Shown here in pieces: positions 55,227 to 62,486 of a DNA stretch of 64,000 bases (the stretch's first letter is position 1; each line of letters begins with the position of its first letter). Source of the stretch: Virgibacillus subterraneus (GTDB taxonomy: Bacteria; Bacillota; Bacilli; Bacillales; Amphibacillaceae); contig NZ_FOEH01000001.1 in the NCBI RefSeq assembly GCF_900110695.1, positions 62,001 to 126,000 of the forward strand. The letters are read 5' to 3'. The notes beneath the pieces are model-generated. The model was not told the DNA's origin. It did not search any database and saw only the letters and a list, made by a program, of their open reading frames with translations. The position numbers and the translations under genes were made by a program.

Positions 55227-55239
55227 GGGGTGAGGTAGG

Positions 55240-55644
55240 CTGGATATTCTTGATATAAAAGTTCGTGTCAGTGAAACAGACCTGTTGGGCCACATTAACA
55301 ATGCGAGTTATTTTATTTATATGGAAGAGGCAAGAATTGATTTTTTGAAAAAGCTTGACATTGATATTGAGAATGGTGATTTTGCTTTTATGTTGGTTTC
55401 AGCAAAGTGTGACTTTATCAGGCAAGGATATTTTGGAAAGACACTCAAAGTCGCCACAGAGGTATTAAAAATTGGAACCAAGAGTATAACGCTGACAAGT
55501 ACGATGACGGAGAGTGAATCAGAAGATTTGATTGCTAGAGGTGAGGTAGTACTTGTTTATTTTGACGTACATGCAGAGCAAACAATAGAGATTCCGGAGT
55601 CATTCAAGGATAAGCTGCAGGCGCATATGAAGGGAGAAGACTGA
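55240..55644 (+). CDS. Acyl-CoA thioesterase (hotdog fold), probable CTG start
   Basis: About 134 aa. The 4-hydroxybenzoyl-CoA-thioesterase-like motif is VSETDLLGHINNASYFIYMEEARIDFL, with Asp and His-Asn-Asn at the catalytic site. The usual N-terminal strand DILDIKVRVSETD lies upstream of the first TTG/ATG-type codon (55285). The only start-like codon that includes it is CTG 55240, about 7 bases after AGGGGGTGAGG; a stop at 55231-55233 closes the frame. Starting at 55285 would remove the active-site aspartate. It may release free acids or clear stalled acyl-CoA. Confidence 0.85.
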   Translation: MDILDIKVRVSETDLLGHINNASYFIYMEEARIDFLKKLDIDIENGDFAFMLVSAKCDFIRQGYFGKTLKVATEVLKIGTKSITLTSTMTESESEDLIARGEVVLVYFDVHAEQTIEIPESFKDKLQAHMKGED

Positions 55645-55645
55645 G

Positions 55646-56713
55646 ATGAAATCTGGTTTTAAAGATACAATCCGCGTCCGGAATGGTGAAGAACTCGATA
55701 AAGATCCACTATTAAAATTTATCAGAGAAAATATCGCAGGAGTCCCGGATGGACCGCTTGAGGTTGAACAATTCGGTGCTGGGCACTCAAATTTGACATA
55801 TTTATTGCGAATAGATGACTGGGAAGCAGTATTGCGCAGGCCGCCACTAGGTCCAGTTGCCCCAAAGGCACATGATATGGAACGGGAGTATACGGTGTTG
55901 TCGGGATTACACCCATCATACCCAACAGCGCCAAAGCCTCATGTATTTTCGGATAATACTGACATTGTTGGCAGCCCTTTTTTTATCATGGAACGAAGAA
56001 AGGGGATTGTACTGGATACCGAATTTCCTGAGGAGGTAGTGTATGATAAACCGCTGGGGCGCAGGATTTCGGAGCTGATGGTGGACAAATTAGTAGAACT
56101 TCATCAAATTGATTACACGAGAACCAGCCTCGTCAACATTGCTAAGCCGGATGGATTTATGGAGCGTCAGGTGAAGGGATGGATTAAGCGGTACGATCGT
56201 TCAAAGACTGATGATGTACTAGGGGTAGCCGAGTTAACATACTGGCTTACGAATAATATTCCTGTATCACCTGATCCAACGATTATCCATTATGATTATA
56301 AGCTGAACAATGCTATGTTTTCCGAAGATTTTAATGAAATGACAGGATTGTTTGACTGGGAAATGACAACTGTAGGTGATCCATTGGCAGATCTTGGGGC
56401 TGCCATGAGTTATTGGATAGAGGCGGGTGATCCAGAGTTACTGAAAAAAGGACTTGGAAAGCCTCCTGTGACCGTAATGGATGGATTTTTTACCCGTACG
56501 GAGTTTATCGAGGATTACGCAAAGAAAAGCGGTCGTGATGTCTCAAGTATTCACTTTTACCAGACATTCGCGTACTTTAAGCTTGCAGTAATTTGTCAGC
56601 AGATTTATTTCCGATACAAACAAGGGCAGACAAGTGATTCGAGATTTTCTCAATTTGATAAATTTGTATCCAACTTAATTCAATATGCGTTGCATACTGC
56701 CAAGGGTGTGTGA
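55646..56713 (+). CDS. APH-fold phosphotransferase (ACAD10/11 kinase-domain-like)
   Basis: 355 aa. GAGHSNLTYLLRIDDWEAVLRRPPLGPVAPKAHDMEREY is the nucleotide-binding start. IIHYDYKLNNAMF is the Brenner-type catalytic loop, and GLFDWEMTTVGDPLADLG the metal-binding DFG-like segment. This form of the aminoglycoside-phosphotransferase fold (PRPPLG/PTAPKP pattern) is the one fused to acyl-CoA dehydrogenase in ACAD10/11 and encoded as LvaA in Pseudomonas. It should phosphorylate the hydroxyl of 4-hydroxyacyl-CoA. It begins one base after the thioesterase stop. Confidence 0.92.
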   Translation: MKSGFKDTIRVRNGEELDKDPLLKFIRENIAGVPDGPLEVEQFGAGHSNLTYLLRIDDWEAVLRRPPLGPVAPKAHDMEREYTVLSGLHPSYPTAPKPHVFSDNTDIVGSPFFIMERRKGIVLDTEFPEEVVYDKPLGRRISELMVDKLVELHQIDYTRTSLVNIAKPDGFMERQVKGWIKRYDRSKTDDVLGVAELTYWLTNNIPVSPDPTIIHYDYKLNNAMFSEDFNEMTGLFDWEMTTVGDPLADLGAAMSYWIEAGDPELLKKGLGKPPVTVMDGFFTRTEFIEDYAKKSGRDVSSIHFYQTFAYFKLAVICQQIYFRYKQGQTSDSRFSQFDKFVSNLIQYALHTAKGV

Positions 56714-56719
56714 CGTCTT

Positions 56720-57454
56720 GTGAAGGTCCATCTTCTCTGGAAAAAAGAAGAAATCGATGATCTACAACTGAAAGGAGATAAAATTGCGGTCGTATTTGAT
56801 GTGCTGCTTGCCACATCGACGATTGCAACGTGTCTGGCCTATGGAGCAAAACAGGTAACTCCAGTACTGAATGAAAAGGAAGCGTTAAAAGAAGCGGAAG
56901 CAATAAAAAAAGATGATGTTTGTCTTGTTGGAGAGCGTGACGGCATAACGATTAAGGGTTTTTTGGACCCTGTCCCATTATTTCTTAAGAACCACATAGC
57001 CGGTAAAAAGGTGGTGTTGTCAACAACGAATGGAACAGTAGCGATTCGCAAAGCAGCATCAGCCAAAAAAGTGTATATGGCATCCTTGTTAAATGGCGAG
57101 GCAGTCGCCCGTCGATTGATTGAAAGATATGACAATGAATCGATTGTTATTGTTTGTTCCGGATCAAACAATTCATTTTGCATCGAGGATTTTTATGGAG
57201 CGGGATATTTTATTGATCAGCTTGTAAGTGCCTATAGCCATGAACAGATAGATTTAACGGACAGTGCCATGGCAGCAAAGTTATTTTATGAGAATTTAAG
57301 TGATCAAGCGGAAAATGTGCTTCAGAATTCACGTGTAGGCAAAATGATGGCTGAATATGGTGTTGAAAATGAAGTGGAATTTGTTAGCAGAAAGGGCTTA
57401 TTGTCCGTTGTGCCTAGGTTATTTGACGGCAAAACAATTGTTGCAGAAGACTAA
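56720..57454 (+). CDS. ComB family phosphatase (2-phosphosulfolactate phosphatase-like)
   Basis: 244 aa. FDVLLATSTIATCLAYGAKQVTPVL, VGERDGITIKGFLDPVP, VVLSTTNGTVAIRKA and IVIVCSGSNNSFCIEDFYGAGYFI are the conserved blocks of the ComB family. Its founding member removes phosphate from 2-phosphosulfolactate in coenzyme M synthesis. That pathway is not expected here, so the substrate is probably another phospho-hydroxy acid. GTG 56720 is the start (6 bases after the kinase stop; AAGGGTG about 11 bases upstream). Confidence 0.85.
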   Translation: MKVHLLWKKEEIDDLQLKGDKIAVVFDVLLATSTIATCLAYGAKQVTPVLNEKEALKEAEAIKKDDVCLVGERDGITIKGFLDPVPLFLKNHIAGKKVVLSTTNGTVAIRKAASAKKVYMASLLNGEAVARRLIERYDNESIVIVCSGSNNSFCIEDFYGAGYFIDQLVSAYSHEQIDLTDSAMAAKLFYENLSDQAENVLQNSRVGKMMAEYGVENEVEFVSRKGLLSVVPRLFDGKTIVAED

Positions 57455-57479
57455 TTTTATATGGAGGATTGCTATAGTT

Positions 57480-58454
57480 ATGAAAGCAGTACAATTAAAC
57501 GAATATGGTGGACCAGATGTGCTGGAGGTTATTGATAAAAATACTCCAGCCTACAGCGAAGATGATGTATTAATTGAAGTGCAAGCAGTTGGTGTTAATT
57601 ATGCAGACACTGCCAGGCGTGAGGGTAAATATGTAGTACCAACTAATCTTCCGTTTATCCCAGGTGCAGAGGTTGCTGGGGTGGTCAGCGAAGTTGGTTC
57701 CAATGTAAAAGGTATACAAAAAGGTGCAAGGGTTGTCGCACTAATCGAATCTGGAGGCTATGCTGAATATGCAGTTGTACCTGCAACATCAGTAATTCCT
57801 GTTCCGGATGGTGTGGAATTTGAACGTGCAGTGGCACTTCCATTACAAGGGTTGAGTGCCTATCACATTTTAAAAACGATGGGCCGATTAGAAGAAGGTG
57901 AGACGGTTCTTGTCCATGCAGCTGCTGGTGGAGTTGGTTCATTGGCTGTCCAGCTTGCAAAGTTATTTGGAGCAGGAAAGGTGATCGCCACTGCCAGCAA
58001 TCAGGAGAAACTGGCGTTTGCGAAGCAGATGGGTGCAGATCATGCTGTAGATTATACCAAAGAAGATTGGGAAGAAGAAGTTCGTGAATTAACGGATGGA
58101 GAAGGTGTTGATGTTGCACTGGAAATGGTCGGAGGAGAAATTTTTCATAAAACGATTGAATGTTTAGCGCCATTTGGCCGCCTGGTTATATATGGAGCAG
58201 CAAGTGGTGAACAGGCAAAATTTTACCCAGGTGCTCTAATGAAGCGCAATCAATCCGTTGTAGGGTTCTTCCTGCCACAAATCATGCGAAAGCCGAAACT
58301 TTTTCAAAATAGTCTAAGTGAACTTTTAACGTATGTACAAAAAGGAGAGCTTGAATTAACGGTAGGCGGAACATACCCATTAGCAGATGCTGCAAATGTT
58401 CATGCTTTAATGCAGGGAAGAAAAACAAAAGGAAAACTTGTTTTAATTCCATAA
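57480..58454 (+). CDS. NADPH:quinone oxidoreductase-like MDR dehydrogenase
   Basis: 324 aa. The quinone-oxidoreductase N-terminus MKAVQLNEYGGPDVLEV, VNYADTARREGKY and PGAEVAGVVSEVG are followed by the cofactor loop VHAAAGGVGSLAVQLAKLFG. The structural zinc cysteines of alcohol dehydrogenases are absent. ATG 57480 follows ATGGAGGATT; a longer frame reaching into the ComB gene is rejected. It may reduce an enoyl or quinone-like substrate; its role in acyl-CoA breakdown is uncertain. Confidence 0.92.
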   Translation: MKAVQLNEYGGPDVLEVIDKNTPAYSEDDVLIEVQAVGVNYADTARREGKYVVPTNLPFIPGAEVAGVVSEVGSNVKGIQKGARVVALIESGGYAEYAVVPATSVIPVPDGVEFERAVALPLQGLSAYHILKTMGRLEEGETVLVHAAAGGVGSLAVQLAKLFGAGKVIATASNQEKLAFAKQMGADHAVDYTKEDWEEEVRELTDGEGVDVALEMVGGEIFHKTIECLAPFGRLVIYGAASGEQAKFYPGALMKRNQSVVGFFLPQIMRKPKLFQNSLSELLTYVQKGELELTVGGTYPLADAANVHALMQGRKTKGKLVLIP

Positions 58455-58500
58455 TATCATCGTAGGGCACTTTTCTTGGAGGATTTGTTGCATATTAATC

Positions 58501-59020
58501 TTCGTAGTTGATCTAAACTGCGATGTAATGTGGAAAATACATGAGTGCTATGACACCGCTCCAGAAATACACTACGCTTTCCGCGGGCAACGCTTCAGCT
58601 TCCTCGGAAGCAAAAACCGCTTCCTGCGGGATCTTCAGCTGTTGCTATTCCCGCAGGAGTCTCCGTGTATTTCCTGCGCTGGATATTGCTCACTTTACCC
58701 TGAAAAGTGATGGATAAAAAACAGGATTATAAACCATTTAAACCAGCAGATGGAATAACTCTACGACGTTAATCTTATGGAATATAACTACTCATTAATC
58801 AGGAAATCTCTATCAGTGGAGGCAGAATACGCAGACTCCTATGGGAACAGCACGCTCCGAAGACCCCGCAAGAAGCGTTTTTTGCTTCTGAGGAGGCTGA
58901 GGTCGTGCCCATGGAAAGCGAAGTATTCTGCCGGAACGAATTTAAGCGCTCAACAATCATTAGAACAAGAGAAAGCAGCATAAAAGAAAATTATCACTGT
59001 GCTGCAGTTCATATAAATAG
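58501..59020. repeat. Element 6 of the modular palindromic repeat
   Basis: The ends are TTGATCTAAACTGCGATG (58508-58525) and CTGTGCTGCAGTTCATA (58997-59013). The left B-type module is inverted relative to element 2 (58560-58680), with the nested hairpin GGAAGCAAAAACCGCTTCC. After a short piece of module A (CCAGCAGATGGAATA, 58742-58756), a right B-type module follows with arms GGCAGAATAC (58821-58830) and GTATTCTGCC (58923-58932). It separates the kinase operon from the ligase gene; no coding capacity. Confidence 0.8.
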
Positions 59021-59111
59021 CAAGAAACTTTTAGATAACAACCTATCGTAAAATGTTCAAGCAATGAATAAGTTTAATGTAAGCGTTATCAAAATAAGGG
59101 GAGGAAGACTA

Positions 59112-60719
59112 ATGAATAGAACTTGGTTAAAGCACTACCCGGAGCATATTAAGAAGGAGCTAGAAATACCCAACGACTCGGTCCCAGATATGCTAAAGAA
59201 TGCAATTGCCAATTATGGGGATCATCAGGCACTTTATTTTTATGGAAAAGAAATCACGTATAAGGAGCTTGGTACACAAACAGGAGCATTTGCCTCGTCT
59301 CTTCAGCAAGATGGTCTCAGTAAAGGAGATCGCGTGGCTGTTATGCTTCCAAACTGTCCGCACTATGTAATTAGTTACTATGGAACATTACAAGCCGGTG
59401 GAACAGTTACGCAAGTGAATCCGATGCTAGTTGGAAAAGAACTTGAGCATATATTAACCGATTCAGGGGCAGAAACAATCGTTATCTATGAACCATTACT
59501 TCCCGTCTTGAACCAAATTATCGATAACACATCTGTTAAGCACGTGATTAAAGTAAACCTGGAAGGGCGAGACACTGAAGACAGCATGGCAGTAGGATTC
59601 ACAGCTTTTCTGAAACAAGCGAAACGACCACCTGAGCCAGTAGAAATTGATCCGAAAGAAGATGTGGCTGTACTGCAATATACTGGTGGGACGACAGGGC
59701 GTTCGAAGGGAGTTATGCTTACACACCGAAATATCTTAACTAATACGTTGCAAGTCTATGAATATTTTAAAGATGAAATTCAGACCGGGAAAGACCGCTA
59801 TCTCACGGTAATACCTCTTTTTCATGTGTTTGGGATGACAGCCTGCATGAATCTTTCCATTTACACCGGATCATTAAGTATCATGCTGCCTAAATTCGAA
59901 TTGGAGGAAGTGCTGCAAACGATCAAGGACTTGAAGCCAACCTCGTTCCCAGGTGTTCCGACGATGTATGTAGCATTAACAAGTCATCCAATAGCAGAAG
60001 AGTATGGAATTGACAGCATCCGTATTTGTAACAGTGGCAGTGCTCCGATGCCAGGTGAATTACTACGTTCTTTTGAAGAAAAAACCGGGGCTAAAATCCT
60101 GGAAGGCTATGGTCTTTCCGAAAGTGCACCAGTTACACACTGTAATCCGTTTTTTGCCGAAAGAAAACCAGGCAGTATTGGCATAGGAATCCCATCTACT
60201 GACTATAAAATTGTTGATTTAGCAGAGGGAACCGAGGAAGTACCTGTTGGTGAAACTGGCGAGATAGTCATTCGAGGTCCACAGGTAATGAAGGGATACT
60301 GGAATATGCCTGAAGAAACGGCCAACACGCTTCGTGATGGCTGGTTATACACAGGAGATATTGCCCGTATGGACGAAGATGGCTATGCCTATATTGTTGA
60401 TCGTAAAAAGGACCTGATTATTGCAAGTGGGTTTAATATTTATCCTCGGGATGTGGAAGAGGTTATTTATGAGCATCCAGCCGTCCAGGAAGCGGTTGTT
60501 GTTGGCATCCCTGATGCATATCGAGGAGAAACCGTCAAAGCAGTTGTTGTATTAAAAGACGGCAAGCAATGTGATGAAGAGGAGCTTATCGCATATTGCA
60601 AAGAAAATATGGCGTCCTATAAAGTGCCGCGGGTAGTCGAATTCCGGGATGAACTTCCAAAGACAAACGTAGGAAAGATTTTAAGACGGGCAATTAGAGA
60701 TGAAAGTTTACAGAAATAA
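59112..60719 (+). CDS. Long-chain fatty-acid--CoA ligase
   Basis: 535 aa. The AMP-binding motif is LQYTGGTTGRSKGVMLTHRN. GYGLSESAPVTHCNPF, DGWLYTGDIARMDEDGYAYIVDRKKDLI and the catalytic lysine region PKTNVGKILRRAIRDE complete the acyl-adenylate-forming enzyme. It activates free fatty acids (or hydroxy acids) to acyl-CoA for the dehydrogenases encoded here. ATG 59112 follows GGGGAGGAAG; a frame extending to 59064 lacks a ribosome binding site. Confidence 0.95.
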   Translation: MNRTWLKHYPEHIKKELEIPNDSVPDMLKNAIANYGDHQALYFYGKEITYKELGTQTGAFASSLQQDGLSKGDRVAVMLPNCPHYVISYYGTLQAGGTVTQVNPMLVGKELEHILTDSGAETIVIYEPLLPVLNQIIDNTSVKHVIKVNLEGRDTEDSMAVGFTAFLKQAKRPPEPVEIDPKEDVAVLQYTGGTTGRSKGVMLTHRNILTNTLQVYEYFKDEIQTGKDRYLTVIPLFHVFGMTACMNLSIYTGSLSIMLPKFELEEVLQTIKDLKPTSFPGVPTMYVALTSHPIAEEYGIDSIRICNSGSAPMPGELLRSFEEKTGAKILEGYGLSESAPVTHCNPFFAERKPGSIGIGIPSTDYKIVDLAEGTEEVPVGETGEIVIRGPQVMKGYWNMPEETANTLRDGWLYTGDIARMDEDGYAYIVDRKKDLIIASGFNIYPRDVEEVIYEHPAVQEAVVVGIPDAYRGETVKAVVVLKDGKQCDEEELIAYCKENMASYKVPRVVEFRDELPKTNVGKILRRAIRDESLQK

Positions 60720-60730
60720 GGTAATGGAGT

Positions 60731-60758
60731 TAATAGGGTATATTGAAGTGCCCTATTA
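60731..60758 (+). terminator. Hairpin after the ligase gene
   Basis: TAATAGGG (60731-60738) and CCCTATTA (60751-60758) are perfect arms around 12 bases. The tail is C/T-rich rather than a T-run, so termination may be partial. Confidence 0.5.
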
Positions 60759-60778
60759 GCTCTCTCTTAAATCAAACA

Positions 60779-60798
60779 TACTAACTGGTTGGTTAGTA
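60779..60798. promoter_or_regulatory. TetR-type operator before the 3-hydroxyacyl-CoA dehydrogenase gene
   Basis: TACTAACTGGTTGGTTAGTA has perfect 7-base arms TACTAAC/GTTAGTA around six bases. It lies 15 bases before the start codon and overlaps the region leading to the ribosome binding site, where a bound repressor would block expression. Confidence 0.75.
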
Positions 60799-60813
60799 AG
60801 GAGGAGATAGGAT

Positions 60814-61692
60814 ATGACGAACAAAACGATACATAAGGTTGCAGTTATCGGATCAGGTTCCATGGGCCATCAAATTGCTATGCTTAGTGCACTTGGAGGT
60901 TTCGAAACAAATCTGCAGGATATACAGGAAAGCGCCTTGGACAAAGCGAGGGAGCAGTTGGAAGGACACATGGAGAAATGGGTCAGTAAAGATAAAATTA
61001 CCGAAGAAAAGAAAGCTGCTGCTTTTGCCAGTCTTCAAACGACAACAAGTCTGGAAGCGGCTGTAAAGGATGCTGACTTAGTAATTGAAGCAGTAGTTGA
61101 AAAACTGGACATAAAACGAGAAGTGTTTTCCGAACTGGAAAAGCTTGCACCGCAAAAAGCTATACTGGCAACAAATAGCGCAACAATAGTCAATTCCAAG
61201 CTAGCTGAGGTTACAACAAGGCCTGATAAAGTATTAAATATGCATTTCTTCTTTCCGCCGCTTGTAATGGATTGTGTGGAAGTGGTTAAAAGTGATCAAA
61301 CGTCAGATGAAACTGCACAAACAGCAATGAATTTTTGCGAGCAGATTGGCCGGACCGGAGTGCTATTGGAAAAAGAAATCTATGGTTTTATAGCAAATCG
61401 TCTACTATTTGCCATATCAAAAGAAGCGCTTTACTTGTACGAGGAAGGCTATGCGGATTTTGAAGCAATTGACTTAATAACCAAAAAGGCCTTAAAACAT
61501 CCGATTGGACCATTCGAGTTGATGGATCTGTCTGGAATTGATGTTGGATATTACGGAAACCTCCAGCTTTATCAGGAAACAGGAGATCCAAAAGACAAAC
61601 CGGCAACATCGGTCGAGGAAAAAGTGAAAGCAGGAAACCTTGGCAGGAAAACAGGTAGAGGCTGGTATGACTATACGAAAGGGGAGAAATAA
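60814..61692 (+). CDS. 3-hydroxyacyl-CoA dehydrogenase
   Basis: 292 aa. The NAD-binding start is KVAVIGSGSMGHQIAMLSALGG. The catalytic His-Glu region is LNMHFFFPPLVMDCVEVVKSD. Signature GFIANRLLFAISKEAL and the C-terminal HPIGPFELMDLSGIDV, GRKTGRGWYDY belong to the monofunctional HBD-type enzyme. It oxidises 3-hydroxyacyl-CoA to 3-ketoacyl-CoA in beta-oxidation. GGAGGAGATAGGAT precedes the ATG. First gene of a second unit with echA-like and acyl-CoA dehydrogenase genes. Confidence 0.96.
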   Translation: MTNKTIHKVAVIGSGSMGHQIAMLSALGGFETNLQDIQESALDKAREQLEGHMEKWVSKDKITEEKKAAAFASLQTTTSLEAAVKDADLVIEAVVEKLDIKREVFSELEKLAPQKAILATNSATIVNSKLAEVTTRPDKVLNMHFFFPPLVMDCVEVVKSDQTSDETAQTAMNFCEQIGRTGVLLEKEIYGFIANRLLFAISKEALYLYEEGYADFEAIDLITKKALKHPIGPFELMDLSGIDVGYYGNLQLYQETGDPKDKPATSVEEKVKAGNLGRKTGRGWYDYTKGEK

Positions 61693-62472
61693 ATGGGACA
61701 ACTTGTTTCCTTTAAAAAAGAAAATGGCATTGCGGTAATAACGATTGATAATCCGCCATTAAACGTAATGGGACAACAGGTACAACAAGAGATAAAAGAA
61801 ATTACGGAAAAGGTGGAATCAGATCCAGAAGTGGTATGTGTTGTACTTACTACTGCTGGAACGAAAGCATTCATGGCTGGAGCGGATATAAAGGAATTTC
61901 CAAACATGATTGGAAATCCTGATATGCGTTCAGGTGTGATGGAAATGCATAACATGTTAAATGACCTGGACAACTTGCCGAAGCCAACAATTGCGGTACT
62001 TGACGGACTTACCTTTGGCGGTGGCTGTGAACTTGCATTAACTTTTGATATTCGTATTGCCGAGGAACATACGACAATAGGTCTTCCGGAAGTAAAGCTT
62101 GGCTTGTTCCCGGGTGGCGGCGGAACCCAAAGACTGCCCCGACTTGTTGGAGAAGCAAAAGCCAAAGAGCTTATGTTTACCGGCGAACCGATTACAGCAG
62201 ACGCAGCAGAGAAAATAGGATTAGTGAATCATGTTGTTCCAACTGGTGATGGGCTGAATAAGGCTATGAATCTAGCAAATCAAATTGCTGACAAATCACT
62301 CCAGTCACTATCAAGGATTAAACAAGCTGTCGACGAAGGAATAGAAATGAATCTAAGGGATGGCATTGAACGAGAGGCAACTCTCTTTACAGATGTCTTT
62401 CAAACCGATGATGTTAAAGAAGGTGTACAGGCATTTATTGAGAAAAGAAAAGCGAACTTTAAGCATCAATAG
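61693..62472 (+). CDS. Enoyl-CoA hydratase
   Basis: 259 aa crotonase. The oxyanion-hole region is TAGTKAFMAGADIKEFP. GLTFGGGCELALTFDIRIAEEHTTIGLPEVKLGLFPGGGGTQRLPRLVG contains the two catalytic glutamate positions (CELAL and GLPEVKLG). It hydrates trans-2-enoyl-CoA. Its ATG follows the preceding stop directly (TAAATG), with GGGGAGA inside the upstream gene; translation is probably coupled. Confidence 0.96.
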   Translation: MGQLVSFKKENGIAVITIDNPPLNVMGQQVQQEIKEITEKVESDPEVVCVVLTTAGTKAFMAGADIKEFPNMIGNPDMRSGVMEMHNMLNDLDNLPKPTIAVLDGLTFGGGCELALTFDIRIAEEHTTIGLPEVKLGLFPGGGGTQRLPRLVGEAKAKELMFTGEPITADAAEKIGLVNHVVPTGDGLNKAMNLANQIADKSLQSLSRIKQAVDEGIEMNLRDGIEREATLFTDVFQTDDVKEGVQAFIEKRKANFKHQ

Positions 62473-62486
62473 GGAGAGTGAATAAA

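Noticed and set aside
57357-57479. N-terminal extension of the MDR dehydrogenase
   Set aside because: It overlaps the ComB gene and lacks family residues; ATG 57480 after GGAGGATT starts the conserved N-terminus.
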